Positions 16,336 through 25,768 of a stretch of DNA of 64,000 bases are shown one piece after another; positions within the stretch are counted from its first letter, which is position 1; each line of letters opens with the position of its first letter. The translations under genes and the position numbers were made by a program. The stretch comes from Tsukamurella sp. 1534 (GTDB taxonomy: Bacteria > Actinomycetota > Actinomycetes > Mycobacteriales > Mycobacteriaceae): positions 1,978,684-2,042,683 of the forward strand of contig NZ_HE997626.1 in NCBI RefSeq assembly GCF_000312385.1. The letters are read 5' to 3'. The notes beneath the pieces were generated by a model. It was not told where the DNA came from. It saw only the letters and a program-made list of their open reading frames with translations, and ran no database searches.

Positions 16336-17472
16336 ATGGAGCCGAGCGAAGTATCCCGAGACTCGATCCCATCGACCATGACGGCGGTCCAGCTCGTCGG
16401 CCACGGAGGCCTCGAGCAACTGGTCCACCGCGAGGACGTCCCCATACCCGTGCCGGGGCCCGGTGAGGTCCTGCTCGACGTCCACGCCTGCGGAATGAAC
16501 AACACCGACGTGTGGGTCCGCGAGGGCGCCTACGGCAGCGACACCGATCCCGGATCCGTCTCCACCTGGCGGCGCGGCCGGTCCACCCTGACCTTCCCGC
16601 GCATCCAGGGCGCCGATGTCGTGGGTCGCGTCGCCGCGGTGGGCGAGGGCGTGGACGAGGCCCGCGTAGGGGAGCGGGTCATGATCGATTTCAGCATCTA
16701 CAACCGCCCCGAGGGCGACGAGAGCCTCGCGGACATCGACTACATCGGGCACGGCCGCGACGGCGGCTACGCGGAGTACGCGGTGGTCCCCGCGGAGAAC
16801 GCCTACCGCGTGGACGCGCCCCTCGCCGACGCGGAACTCGCGACGTTCTGCTGCGCCTATCTCACCGCCGAGCAGATGCTCGACCGCGCGCGCCTGGCGA
16901 GCGGCGAGGTGGTCCTCGTGACCGGGGCCTCGGGCGGGGTGGGGTCCGCGATCGTCCAACTCGCGCGGGTGCGCGGAGCGATCCCGTACGCGGTGTCCAG
17001 CGCGGGGAAGGAGCAGGCGCTCAAGGACATCGGCGCGGAGGACGTGATCCTGCGGGACGCGGGCGGCGACCTGGTGGCCGAGGTCGAGCGGGTGGTCGGA
17101 GCCCCGGTCGACGTGGTCGCGGACCTCGTCGCGGGCCCGATGTTCAACGATCTGTTGCGGATCCTCCGCCCCGAGGGCCGCTACACCACCGCCGGCGCCA
17201 TCGGCGGCCCCGTCGTTCAACTGGACCTGCGCACGATGTACCTGAAACAGCTGGATCTGCACGGCTCCTCGCAGGGCACCCGCACCGCGTTCCGCAGGCT
17301 GCTGCGGTACATCGAGGAGGGGAGCATCCGCCCGCTGCTGCACGGCACGTATCCGCTGTCGCGGTTCCACGAGGCCCAGACGGAGTTCATGGCCAAGAAG
17401 TACATCGGCAACCTCGTGGTGGTCCCGGACCGCCACTGGGCGGAGACGGGAGCGCCTCATGCTGCGACGTGA
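16336..17472 (+). CDS. Zinc-type alcohol dehydrogenase / quinone reductase family (MDR) oxidoreductase
   Basis: A 378-residue medium-chain dehydrogenase. The GroES-like half contains GMNNTDVWVREG and the QGADVVGRVAAVGEGVDEARVGERV stretch. The NAD(P) fold begins VLVTGASGGVGSAIVQLA. The structural-zinc cysteine cluster is absent, and the only near-catalytic Cys is in VHACGMNNTD, so zinc may not be bound and it may act like a quinone oxidoreductase. It overlaps the racemase-like gene by 14 nt, implying a shared pathway. Start 16336 is supported by the leaderless promoter; MTAVQL at 16378 is an alternative. Confidence 0.85.
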   Translation: MEPSEVSRDSIPSTMTAVQLVGHGGLEQLVHREDVPIPVPGPGEVLLDVHACGMNNTDVWVREGAYGSDTDPGSVSTWRRGRSTLTFPRIQGADVVGRVAAVGEGVDEARVGERVMIDFSIYNRPEGDESLADIDYIGHGRDGGYAEYAVVPAENAYRVDAPLADAELATFCCAYLTAEQMLDRARLASGEVVLVTGASGGVGSAIVQLARVRGAIPYAVSSAGKEQALKDIGAEDVILRDAGGDLVAEVERVVGAPVDVVADLVAGPMFNDLLRILRPEGRYTTAGAIGGPVVQLDLRTMYLKQLDLHGSSQGTRTAFRRLLRYIEEGSIRPLLHGTYPLSRFHEAQTEFMAKKYIGNLVVVPDRHWAETGAPHAAT

Positions 17473-18496
17473 GCGCTCCCTGGAGCTCATCGACACCCAG
17501 TCGGGCGGCGACGTGAGCCGCATCGTGATCGCCGGGATCGAACCGCTCCCGGGGATGTCGGTGCGGGACAAGGCCCGCTACCTCCAGGAGGAGGGCGACG
17601 GGCTGCGGAGGCTGCTGCTCTCCGAGCCGTACGGCGATCCGGCGATGTCGGTGGACCTCATCGTGGAACCGTCGCACCCGGAGGCGCAGGCGGGCTACAT
17701 CATCATGGAGGCCATGGGGTATCCGATGTACTCGGGCTCCAACACCATCTGCACCGCGACGGCGCTGCTGCAGAGCGGTGCGATCCCGATGCGCGAGGGT
17801 GTGCAGGATGTGGTGCTGGAGTCGCCCGCCGGGCTCGCCCGGATCGAGGCCGTCGTGCACGGCGACCGGGTCGAGTCCATCACCACGCGCAGCGAGCCCG
17901 CGTACGTCGCCCAGGAGGGACTGTTCGTGGAGGTGCCCTTCTACGGGCGCGTCCGGTTCGACCTGGTGTGGAGCGGCGCCTACTACGCGCTGATCGACGC
18001 TGCGGAGCGGGAGTTCGAGCTCACCTCCGACGAGCAGATCGCGCTCACCGCGTTCGGGGACGCGTTCGTGCGCGCGGCGCGGCCGGGGCTGTTGCAGGAG
18101 CACCCGGACCTGGGGGACGTGGGGCCGCTGCCGTTCGCGCACTTCTGCGGGCCCGTGCGCGATCTGGGCGACGGCCGGTTCGAATCGCGGTCCGCGACGT
18201 ACGTGCACCCCGGCGTGCTGTGCCGGAGCCCCACGGGGACCGGCACGTCGGCGCGGCTGGCGCTCATGCACCGCCGCGGCGAGATCGCCGAGGGGCAGTC
18301 CCTGGTGACGATCTCGCCGCGGGGCAACCGGTTCACGGGCACCGTGCTCGACGCCGGGCGGGTGGGGGAGTATTCGGCCCTGCACTCGTCGATCACCGGG
18401 CACGCCCGGCTCATCGCGCACTCGCGCCTGGTGGTCGATCTGGAGGATCCGCTGGTGGACGCGTCCGATCTGGAGACCCTGCTCACACAACCCTGA
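17459..18496 (+). CDS. Proline racemase family protein with substituted catalytic residues
   Basis: A 345-residue PF05544-family protein (proline racemase, 4-hydroxyproline epimerase, trans-3-hydroxyproline dehydratase). Family members use a pair of residues in MCGHGT and SPCGTGTSA. Here the first site reads YSGSNT (Ser92 for Cys) and the second SPTGTGTSAR (Thr259 for Cys). Known pairs are Cys/Cys, Ser/Cys and Thr/Cys, so a Ser/Thr pair argues against racemisation and leaves dehydration or another reaction. It is translationally coupled to the dehydrogenase before it. Confidence 0.85.
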   Translation: MLRRERSLELIDTQSGGDVSRIVIAGIEPLPGMSVRDKARYLQEEGDGLRRLLLSEPYGDPAMSVDLIVEPSHPEAQAGYIIMEAMGYPMYSGSNTICTATALLQSGAIPMREGVQDVVLESPAGLARIEAVVHGDRVESITTRSEPAYVAQEGLFVEVPFYGRVRFDLVWSGAYYALIDAAEREFELTSDEQIALTAFGDAFVRAARPGLLQEHPDLGDVGPLPFAHFCGPVRDLGDGRFESRSATYVHPGVLCRSPTGTGTSARLALMHRRGEIAEGQSLVTISPRGNRFTGTVLDAGRVGEYSALHSSITGHARLIAHSRLVVDLEDPLVDASDLETLLTQP

Positions 18497-18573
18497 AGCC
18501 CTGGTGCCGGAACTGACTCTCGAGTAACCTTACCCGAAAGTCAGTTATGGATCTCGGCTCCCTGGAGGGTCAC

Positions 18574-20466
18574 ATGGGTACCTATCTCGTCACCGGCGCC
18601 ACCGGATTCCTGGGGCGGCGCATCGTCCCGCTGCTGCTCGAGCGCGCCCCCGCGGCCGTCGTCCACGTGCTGGTCCGGCCGTCGTCCGCCGGGAAGCTCG
18701 ACGCGTGGCGCGCCGAGTGGGGCGCCGACCGGGTGCTGCCCGTGCTCGGCGACCTCGCCGCGCCCGGCCTGGGCCTCGACGGTGCGCCGCCCGCCGTCGA
18801 CCGGATCCTGCACCTGGGCGCCGTGTACGACATGGCCGCCAAGGCCGAGGTCAACGACCGGGTGAACGTGGAGGGCACCCGCGCGATCGTGGAGCTCGCC
18901 CGCCGGACGGGCGCGGAGCTGCACCACGTGTCGTCCGTCGCCGTGGCGGGCGACCACCGCGGCCCCTTCGGCGAGGCCGATTTCGATCTCGGTCAGGGCT
19001 TCCCGTCGCCGTACCACCGCACCAAATTCGAGTCCGAGGCGCTCGTGCGCGCCGCCGACGACGTGCGGTGGCGCGTCTACCGCCCGGCCGTCGTGGTCGG
19101 CGACTCGCGCACCGGCGAGATGGACAAGGTCGACGGGCCGTACTACTTCTTCCCGACCTTCGCGGCGATGGCGAAGGTGCCCGGAGTTCTGCCGGTGGTG
19201 CTGCCCGACACGGGCGACACCAACGTGGTCCCCGTGGACTACGTGGCGGCCGCGACGGTCGAACTGATGCACCGGCCGGGACACGACGGCGAGGTGTTCC
19301 ACCTGGTCAACCCGGAGCCGCAGAGCGTCCTGGACGTCTACCGGGCGATCGCGCGCCCCGCCGGCGCGCCGCGCGCGCTCGGCCGGATCCCGCACGGCGT
19401 GGTCGATTCCGCGATCCGCGTGAGCGGGGCGGGCCGAGCGGGTCTGGTCCGCGACACCGTGCTCAAGCAGGCCGGCATCCCGCCCAAGGCGTTCGAGAAC
19501 CTCGGGTTCACCGCCACCTACACCTCGGAGGCCACCCGGCGGGCGCTGGCGGGCACCGGCATCGCGGTGCCGCCGCTGCCGGAGTACGGGCCGAAGCTGT
19601 TCTCGTACTGGCGCTCCCACCTCGATCCCGCCCGGTTCCGGCGAGGCGACCGGATCGCCGGACGCACCGTCGTCATCACCGGCGCCTCGGCGGGCATCGG
19701 GCGCGCCACCGCCGACGCCCTCGCCCGCCGTGGTGCCCGGGTGATCCTGTTGGCGCGCAACGGTTCCGAGATGGACGCCGCGGTCGCCGAGATCCGGGCC
19801 TCGGGTGGCGACGCGGACTCGTACGTCTGTGACGTGACCGACGGCGACGCCGTCGACGTCACCGTCGCGCGGATCCTGCGCGACCACGGCCACGTCGACT
19901 ACCTCGTCAACAACGCCGGCCGGTCCATCCGGCGGTCCGTGCGCGCCTCCGCCGACCGCATGCACGACTTCGAACGCACCATGGACGTCAACTACTTCGG
20001 GGCCGTGCGGATGACGCTGGCGCTGTTGCCGCACATGCGCGAGCGCGGCTTCGGCCACGTGGTCAACGTCTCCAGCATCGGCGTCCTCGCCCGCGGCGCG
20101 CGGTTCTCCGCCTACGTGGCGAGCAAGGCCGCGCTCGACGCCTTCAGCGATGTGGCGGGCACCGAGACGCTCTCCGACCACGTCACGTTCTGCAACGTCC
20201 ACATGCCTCTGGTGCGGACCGCGATGATCGCTCCGACCGAGGCCTACGACGGTGCGCGGGCCATCAGCCCGGAGCGTGCCGCGCGGATCATCGTGCGGGC
20301 GATCGAGCGGCGTTCGACCCGCGCGAACACGCCCCTCGGCTCGCTGGCCGCGCTGGGGCGCACCTTCACCCCGAGGATCACCCGGCGCGTGATGCACCAG
20401 GAGTACCTCACCAGCGCGGATTCCGTGGCCGCCAAGAACTCCGCGCCGTCGCCCGCCGCGCTGTAG
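18574..20466 (+). CDS. Two-domain SDR, AcrA1-like (putative acyl-CoA reductase)
   Basis: A 630-residue fusion of an extended SDR (residues 1-350, YLVTGATGFLGRR, catalytic SPYHRTKFESE) with a classical SDR (from about 360, TVVITGASAGIGRA, NNAGRSIRR, FSAYVASKAAL). The same architecture and length occur in M. tuberculosis AcrA1 (Rv3391), thought to reduce fatty acyl-CoA in lipid or wax metabolism. ATG 18574 with GGAGG 5 nt upstream is preferred over ATG 18547, which lacks a Shine-Dalgarno. Confidence 0.85.
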   Translation: MGTYLVTGATGFLGRRIVPLLLERAPAAVVHVLVRPSSAGKLDAWRAEWGADRVLPVLGDLAAPGLGLDGAPPAVDRILHLGAVYDMAAKAEVNDRVNVEGTRAIVELARRTGAELHHVSSVAVAGDHRGPFGEADFDLGQGFPSPYHRTKFESEALVRAADDVRWRVYRPAVVVGDSRTGEMDKVDGPYYFFPTFAAMAKVPGVLPVVLPDTGDTNVVPVDYVAAATVELMHRPGHDGEVFHLVNPEPQSVLDVYRAIARPAGAPRALGRIPHGVVDSAIRVSGAGRAGLVRDTVLKQAGIPPKAFENLGFTATYTSEATRRALAGTGIAVPPLPEYGPKLFSYWRSHLDPARFRRGDRIAGRTVVITGASAGIGRATADALARRGARVILLARNGSEMDAAVAEIRASGGDADSYVCDVTDGDAVDVTVARILRDHGHVDYLVNNAGRSIRRSVRASADRMHDFERTMDVNYFGAVRMTLALLPHMRERGFGHVVNVSSIGVLARGARFSAYVASKAALDAFSDVAGTETLSDHVTFCNVHMPLVRTAMIAPTEAYDGARAISPERAARIIVRAIERRSTRANTPLGSLAALGRTFTPRITRRVMHQEYLTSADSVAAKNSAPSPAAL

Positions 20467-20492
20467 CCTCGCCTGCGAGGAGAGGAGCGCTC

Positions 20493-21332
20493 GTGGCGCG
20501 GCGAGACCTGAACGGTAGGCACGTGGCGGTGACCGGCGCCGGCGCGGGGATCGGCGCGGCCACCGCCCGGCTCCTGGCGTCGCGCGGTGCGCGACTGGCG
20601 ATCGGCGACCTCGACGAGGCGGCCGCCACCCGTGTCGCGGAGGAGATCCGCGGCGCGGGCGGCCACGCGGCGGCGATGCGCCTGGACGTGAGCGACGAGC
20701 AGTCGTTCGCCGCGTTCCTCGACGCCGCCGAGGGGGACCGCCCGCTCGACGCGCTGATCAACAACGCGGGTGTCATGTGGGTGGGGCCCTTCCGCGAGGA
20801 GAGCGCGGGGTCCGTGCGGCGACAGGTCGCGGTGAACCTCGTGGGGCCGATCCTCGGCACCCGGCTCGCCGCTGACCGGATGGCGATGCGGCGGCACGGG
20901 CACATCGTGACCGTGGCCTCCGCGGCGTCGAAGCTCAGCCCCGCGGGGGAGGCGACCTACAGTGCCACCAAACACGGGATATACGGGTACCTCAAGGCCG
21001 TTCGCCGCGAACTGCGCGGGTCCGGGGTCGAACTCAGCGTGGTGATGCCCGCGGTGGTGGACACGGCGCTCGCCGCCGGCACCACGACGGGCGCCGCTGC
21101 GATGCTCACCCCCGAGCGGATCGCCGAGGCCATCGCGGATGCGCTGGTGCGGCCGCGGTTCGAGGTGCACGTGCCGCGCAGCGTGCGACTCCTGCACGGC
21201 GTGCAGTCGCTGGCCCCGCAACCGGTGCGCGACCTGCTGGACCGGCTCCTGGTCCCCGATCAGACCCGCACGGCCGACCGCGGCGCGCGCACCGCCTATG
21301 AGCGGGACGCGTTGTCCGACAGGCCCACATAG
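20493..21332 (+). CDS. Short-chain dehydrogenase/reductase
   Basis: A 279-residue classical SDR: cofactor motif VAVTGAGAGIGAATARLL near residue 12, NNAGVMWVG near 90, and catalytic Ser (VASAASKLS) with YSATK. The C-terminal extension FEVHVPRSVRLLHGVQSL is common in mycobacterial SDRs linked to lipid metabolism. It follows the AcrA1-like gene by 26 nt with GAGAGGAG before GTG 20493. A TAGCCT -10 overlaps the stop of that gene, so it may also be transcribed on its own. Substrate unknown. Confidence 0.85.
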   Translation: MARRDLNGRHVAVTGAGAGIGAATARLLASRGARLAIGDLDEAAATRVAEEIRGAGGHAAAMRLDVSDEQSFAAFLDAAEGDRPLDALINNAGVMWVGPFREESAGSVRRQVAVNLVGPILGTRLAADRMAMRRHGHIVTVASAASKLSPAGEATYSATKHGIYGYLKAVRRELRGSGVELSVVMPAVVDTALAAGTTTGAAAMLTPERIAEAIADALVRPRFEVHVPRSVRLLHGVQSLAPQPVRDLLDRLLVPDQTRTADRGARTAYERDALSDRPT

Positions 21333-21970
21333 CGCAGCAGGGGAGCATCGCCCCGCACGGCAGGTGCCCACTCGGGGCGGACGAACTCGTCCCGGTCGAG
21401 GCGCAGCCGCACCAGCTCCTCGGCGACTCCCGGGCGGGTGGTCACGCGGTCGCGGCCGTTCTCCCGGTAGCCGAGTGCGCGGGACACCCCGTTCGACGGG
21501 GCGTTGAAGGCCATGGCCGCCGACGTCGCGCGTTCGGCACCCAGGCGATCGAAGGCGAAGAGCAGCAACGCCGCCCGCATCTCCTTCCCGAGCCCGATTC
21601 CCTGGGCCGTCCGGGTCAGCCACGACCCCGAATCCACCGTTCTCGTGACCCGGAAGTCCCGGGCCGAGAGGTGCTGGGCCCCGATCGGCGCGCCGTCGCG
21701 CAGGACGACGAAGGCGAGCTCCCAATCCTCCGGGCGGCAGCGCGCGCGAAGCGACCAGTGGTATTGCGCCATCGCGGCGGGGAGGGCCTCCGGTGACTGA
21801 TCGGTCCACGGGACGCTGAACGGGGTCCGCCCTGGATCGTGGACGCCCGCCGCCGCGGCGGCCGCCAGGCCGGGGAGGTCCTCGTCCCGGACCACGCGCA
21901 GCGTCAGCCGCGGTGTGCGCAGCTCGACCGCGAACGGCGGCCATGCGGCGGCGAGATCCGGGGTGTCCAT
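21296..21970 (-). CDS. GNAT-family N-acetyltransferase (RimJ/RimL-like)
   Basis: A 224-residue acetyltransferase. The sequence LRTPRLTLRVVRDEDLPGL is the usual start of the RimJ/RimL subgroup, and the acetyl-CoA loop region is WLTRTAQGIGLGKEMRAALL. Such enzymes acetylate protein N-termini or small amines; the target is unknown. A TAGCGT -10 (21982-21977) ends 6 nt before ATG 21970, so the mRNA is probably leaderless. Its 3' end overlaps that of the convergent SDR gene by 37 nt. Confidence 0.88.
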   Translation of the reverse strand: MDTPDLAAAWPPFAVELRTPRLTLRVVRDEDLPGLAAAAAAGVHDPGRTPFSVPWTDQSPEALPAAMAQYHWSLRARCRPEDWELAFVVLRDGAPIGAQHLSARDFRVTRTVDSGSWLTRTAQGIGLGKEMRAALLLFAFDRLGAERATSAAMAFNAPSNGVSRALGYRENGRDRVTTRPGVAEELVRLRLDRDEFVRPEWAPAVRGDAPLLRYVGLSDNASRS

Positions 21971-21976
21971 GGCGGG

Positions 21977-21982
21977 ACGCTA
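21977..21982 (-). promoter_or_regulatory. -10 element (TAGCGT) of the GNAT gene
   Basis: TAGCGT on the minus strand, then 6 nt, then ATG. This is a clean leaderless promoter arrangement. Confidence 0.5.
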
Positions 21983-22069
21983 GCACCGCCGGCACGCCCT
22001 TCCGCAACGCCTTTTCGGTGGGCGTCGGCAGTCGGCGCGGATGCCCTGAGCGTAAAGAACGTGTAAAGT

Positions 22070-23437
22070 GTGAGCGCGGTGCGCCGGGAAGTCTGGTCGG
22101 CAGTTTCGTCCTCGTCGTCGACCCCGAAGGATCCCCGACCCGTGCCCACACTTCCCGTACTGCCCCGCGGCCCCGTTCTGTTCCAGCGGGGCTCGCCGGA
22201 CGAGACGCGTCGCGTCACCGAGCTCCTCCGCAAGGAGACCGTGGGCGGCTTCCTGCTCGTCGGCGCGGCCGTCGCCGCGCTGATCGCCGCCAACAGCCCC
22301 CTCTCGGGGGTCTACGAAACGGTGCGCGACACCCGCATCGGCTACGCGCCCTGGCATCTGGACCTCACGCTCGGACAGTGGGCCTCCGACGGCCTGCTCG
22401 CGATCTTCTTCTTCCTCGTGGGCCTCGAGCTCAAACGCGAGTTCACGCTCGGCGAGCTCCGCTCGCCCCGTACGGCGACGGTGCCCGTGGTCGCCGCGAT
22501 CGGCGGCGTGGTCGCGCCCGCCCTGATCTACCTGGCGTTCACCGCCGGTCGGGCCGGCGCGGACGGCTGGGCGATCCCCACCGCCACCGACATCGCCTTC
22601 GCTGTGGCCGTGCTCGCCGTGGTCGGATCGCATCTGCCGTCGGCGCTCCGGCTGTTCCTCCTGACGCTCGCCGTGGTCGACGACCTCCTCGCGATCACGA
22701 TCATCGCGGTCGCGTACACCGCCGAAGTGCACTGGGGCCCATTGCTTCTCGGCCTCGTGCCGCTGGCGCTGTTCGCCTTTCTCACGCACCGCTACGCGGC
22801 GGCCTTCTCCCGGCACCACCTGGCCGCCTGGCTCGTCCTGCTGCCCATCGGCTTCGCCTTCTGGGCACTGGTGCACGCCTCGGGGATCCATGCCACCATC
22901 GCCAGCGTCCTCCTGGGCTTCGCCGTGCCGGTGCTCAAGGGCGGGCCCGATTCCGGTTCCGGGCTGGCCGAGGAGTTCGAGCACAGGTTCCGCCCCCTCT
23001 CCGCCGGATTCGCGGTCCCGGTCTTCGCCTTCATGGCGGCCGGCGTACAGGTGGTCGGCTCCTCGGGCGCGGATCCGGCTGCAGCCCTGACGGACCCGGT
23101 GGTGCTGGGCATCGCGGCCGGCCTGCTGCTGGGCAAGCCGCTCGGCATCCTTGCGGCGACGTGGGGCGTCACACGGCTCACCCGCAGCAGCCTGGACCCC
23201 GCGATCCGGTGGGTCGACCTCCTGGCCGTCTCGCTGCTCGCCGGCATCGGCTTCACGGTCTCGCTGCTCATCGCCGAGATCACGTTCGGAGGTGCCCCGG
23301 GTGCGCTGGGCAACGCCAAGCTGGCGATCCTCGTGGCGTCCACCGCCGCGGCGCTCGCGGCCGGAGCCATCCTCGCGGCGCGGAACCGCCGGTACCGCGC
23401 ACTGGAGGAGAAGGCCGCGGGTCAGAGCCAGCGGTAG
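22070..23437 (+). CDS. nhaA: Na+/H+ antiporter NhaA
   Basis: A 455-residue inner-membrane antiporter. The conserved aspartate pair is in [12 protein letters not shown], and the adjoining [18 protein letters not shown] is the NhaA TM4 signature. KPLGI and [13 protein letters not shown] in the C-terminal half are also diagnostic. It exports Na+ in exchange for protons for pH and salt tolerance. The start is uncertain: GTG 22070 is nearly abutted by a TAAAGT hexamer, so GTG 22079, or GTG 22142 just before homology begins, may be the true one. Confidence 0.93.
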   Translation: MSAVRREVWSAVSSSSSTPKDPRPVPTLPVLPRGPVLFQRGSPDETRRVTELLRKETVGGFLLVGAAVAALIAANSPLSGVYETVRDTRIGYAPWHLDLTLGQWASDGLLAIFFFLVGLELKREFTLGELRSPRTATVPVVAAIGGVVAPALIYLAFTAGRAGADGWAIPTATDIAFAVAVLAVVGSHLPSALRLFLLTLAVVDDLLAITIIAVAYTAEVHWGPLLLGLVPLALFAFLTHRYAAAFSRHHLAAWLVLLPIGFAFWALVHASGIHATIASVLLGFAVPVLKGGPDSGSGLAEEFEHRFRPLSAGFAVPVFAFMAAGVQVVGSSGADPAAALTDPVVLGIAAGLLLGKPLGILAATWGVTRLTRSSLDPAIRWVDLLAVSLLAGIGFTVSLLIAEITFGGAPGALGNAKLAILVASTAAALAAGAILAARNRRYRALEEKAAGQSQR

Positions 23438-24114
23438 CGCACTTCGGGCCGGCCGCGACCGCCGTACTCCGTGATCCGTTCGCACAAGCGGTCGTTCGCG
23501 AGCCGCTCCAGGTAGCGCCACGCCGTCACCCGGGACACGCCGGTCTGCGCCGCCACGTCTGCGGCCCCGAGCGGGCCGTCGGCGTGCCGGAGGGCGCCCG
23601 TCACCGCCTCCAGGGTCGACGGTGCCATGCCCTTCGGCGCGGCGGGCGCCGACGGGGCGTCGCGGAGCGCGGCGAAGGCCGCGTCCACCTCCCGCTGGCC
23701 CACGTCGCCGCCGGCGAGCGCCGAGCGGAACCCGCGGTAGCGCTCCAGCCGGTCGGCGAACGCCGCGAAGGTGAACGGCTTGATGAGGTAGAGGATCGCG
23801 CCGCGGGCCATGGCGCCGCGCACCGTCGCGATGTCGCGCGCCGAGGTGATCACGATGACGTCGGGCCGTGGCGACAGCTCGGCCAGGTCGGCCGCGAGCT
23901 CGAGTCCGCTCCGGTCCGGGAGGCCGACATCCGCGAGCACCAGATCGATCGGTTCGCCCCGCCGCTGCGCGGCCCGCGCCTCACGCAGCGCACCGTCGGC
24001 CGTGCCCGCGATGCCCGCGACCGCGAAACCGGTCACCCTGCCGACGTATTCGGCGTGCGCGCGGGCGATCCGCGGCTCGTCGTCCACGACGAGCACCCGC
24101 ACATCGCCGCTCAT
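23422..24114 (-). CDS. Response regulator, CitB/DcuR (DpiA) family
   Basis: A 230-residue regulator. The receiver (residues 1-120) has the acidic pocket DDEP, phospho-acceptor Asp62 in [13 protein letters not shown] and the IKPF lysine. The C-terminal HTH ([22 protein letters not shown]) is that of CitB-type regulators. It overlaps the kinase gene by ATGA. Together with divergent dctA it forms a classic C4-dicarboxylate or citrate-responsive pair. The 3' end overlaps nhaA by 16 nt. Confidence 0.92.
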   Translation of the reverse strand: MSGDVRVLVVDDEPRIARAHAEYVGRVTGFAVAGIAGTADGALREARAAQRRGEPIDLVLADVGLPDRSGLELAADLAELSPRPDVIVITSARDIATVRGAMARGAILYLIKPFTFAAFADRLERYRGFRSALAGGDVGQREVDAAFAALRDAPSAPAAPKGMAPSTLEAVTGALRHADGPLGAADVAAQTGVSRVTAWRYLERLANDRLCERITEYGGRGRPEVRYRWL

Positions 24115-25667
24115 CGCGCCCCTCCCGGTAGCCGGACCGTCACCGTGGACGGCGACGGGCTCACCTCGATCGTCCCATTCGCCTGACGGACCACCTGATC
24201 CACCAGGGCCAGGCCCAGGCCGCCGCCGTGCAGCCTGTCGCTGCGGTCCTTGGTGCTGTAGCCGCGCTCGCGGGCCCGGGCGAACTCCTCCGCCGTCATC
24301 CCCGGGCCGCTGTCGGCGACCCGCAGGCACCACGTACCGTCGCTGTCGATCCCGGCGGAGAGCTCCACCCAGCCGCCGGGCCCCGCCGCGTCGATCGCGT
24401 TGTCCGCCAGGTTGCCCAGCAGCGTGAGCAACGGGGTGTCCGCCAGCCCGGCGCTCGTCAGGTCGGTCCCGTCGGCCACCGTGAACTCCACGTCGAGGGC
24501 CGCCGCGGAGGCGGTCTTGGCGACCAGGAGCGCGGCCGCCGACGGCGCGGCGTCCCCGGCGAGCCGGTCGATCAGTCCCTGCGACGCGGTGCGGTCCGCC
24601 ACCGCCAGCTCCGCGGCGGAATCGCCCTCGCCCAGTTCGATCATCGTGATCACCGAGTGCAGCCGATTGGCGTGCTCGTGCGCCTGCGCGCTCAGCGCGT
24701 CGGCGAGGGACCGGGCGGTGTCGAGCTCCCCGAGCACCGTCTGCAGCTCGGTCCGGTCGCGCACCGTCAGCACCGAACCCAGCGTGCCCGTGGGCCCGCT
24801 CACCGGCCTCCGATTCACCAGCAGCACACGGCTGCTCGTGACGTGCAACTCGTCCGTGAGGTCGGCCGATCCGCGCAGCGAGGCGGGGAGGTCGGCCTGG
24901 CGCACGGCACCGTCGGGCAGCTCGAGCAGGCGCCGCGCCTCGTCGTTGACCACGGGCGCCGGGCCGTCGGGCGCGTCCACGTCGAACACGACGAGCCCCT
25001 CCGAGAGGGTGTGCAGCACCGCGTCGTGATGCTCGTAGAGGCCACGGAGGTCGTCGGCGGACAGCCCGAGCGTCTGACGACGCAGGCGGCGCTCGGCGAG
25101 GAAGGACAGCGCGACGAGCAGCAGCACGCCCGCCGCGACCACGGCCACGATCCGGGGGAGCGCCGCCTGCACCTGGTCGCCGAGCCGGTCCCGGGTGACG
25201 CCCGCGGACACGAGCCCCACGAGGGTCCCGGCGCCGTCGTAGACGGGGGTGACCGCCCGGATCGACGGGCCGAGGCTGCCCGAGTAGGTCTCGGTGAACG
25301 TCTCGCCGCGCACCGCGCGGTCGATGGTCCCGGTGAACCTGCCGCCGATGAGGGCGGGGTCGGCGTGGCTCAGGCGGGTGCGATCCGGCCGCATCACCAC
25401 CAGGAAGTCGAGCCCGCTGAGCTTCGCGATGCGCTGGGTCTCCGGCTGCAGGACCCCCGAGCCGTCCGGAGCCGCGAGCGCCGCGGCGGTCGCGGGCGAC
25501 GCCGCCAGGGCGACCGCCGCCGCGGTGGTCTGGCTGCGGGCCGTGCGATCGCCGTCGTCGCGCGCCTGCGCGACCACCAGCCACGTCGCGCCGACGGCGA
25601 CGGCCAGCAGCACGGCGATCTGGGCCAGGAACGACTGTGCGGCCACACTGCGCGAACGAGTTCTCAC
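24111..25667 (-). CDS. Sensor histidine kinase, CitA/DcuS family
   Basis: A 518-residue kinase with TM1 (about 12-33), a periplasmic PAS/Cache-like domain (about 40-170) with GTIDRAVRGETFTETYSGSLGPSIRAVTP, TM2 (about 173-195), a cytoplasmic PAS, and a dimerisation helix with the phospho-acceptor His in QAHEHANRLHSVI. The ATPase domain has NLADNAIDAA, DSGPGM and GGGLGLALV. Such kinases sense C4-dicarboxylates or citrate outside the cell. GTG 25667 is the likely start because hydrophobic TM1 begins soon after. Divergent from dctA, its probable target. Confidence 0.93.
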   Translation of the reverse strand: MRTRSRSVAAQSFLAQIAVLLAVAVGATWLVVAQARDDGDRTARSQTTAAAVALAASPATAAALAAPDGSGVLQPETQRIAKLSGLDFLVVMRPDRTRLSHADPALIGGRFTGTIDRAVRGETFTETYSGSLGPSIRAVTPVYDGAGTLVGLVSAGVTRDRLGDQVQAALPRIVAVVAAGVLLLVALSFLAERRLRRQTLGLSADDLRGLYEHHDAVLHTLSEGLVVFDVDAPDGPAPVVNDEARRLLELPDGAVRQADLPASLRGSADLTDELHVTSSRVLLVNRRPVSGPTGTLGSVLTVRDRTELQTVLGELDTARSLADALSAQAHEHANRLHSVITMIELGEGDSAAELAVADRTASQGLIDRLAGDAAPSAAALLVAKTASAAALDVEFTVADGTDLTSAGLADTPLLTLLGNLADNAIDAAGPGGWVELSAGIDSDGTWCLRVADSGPGMTAEEFARARERGYSTKDRSDRLHGGGLGLALVDQVVRQANGTIEVSPSPSTVTVRLPGGAR

Positions 25668-25768
25668 GACGACAACGTTTACACAATGAACACAAACTGT
25701 GCTGCAGGTCACACGGTGCCGCACAATCATCACGGACTTCAGCCCGTCAGGAACGAGAGGACGCAGCC

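Noticed and set aside
16336..18496. Dehydrogenase and racemase-like genes as tailoring enzymes of the upstream peptide cluster (daptide-like system)
   Set aside because: A leaderless promoter (TAGCAT, 16324-16329) begins a new transcript at 16336, and neither the aminotransferase, methyltransferase nor RRE protein of daptide loci is present.
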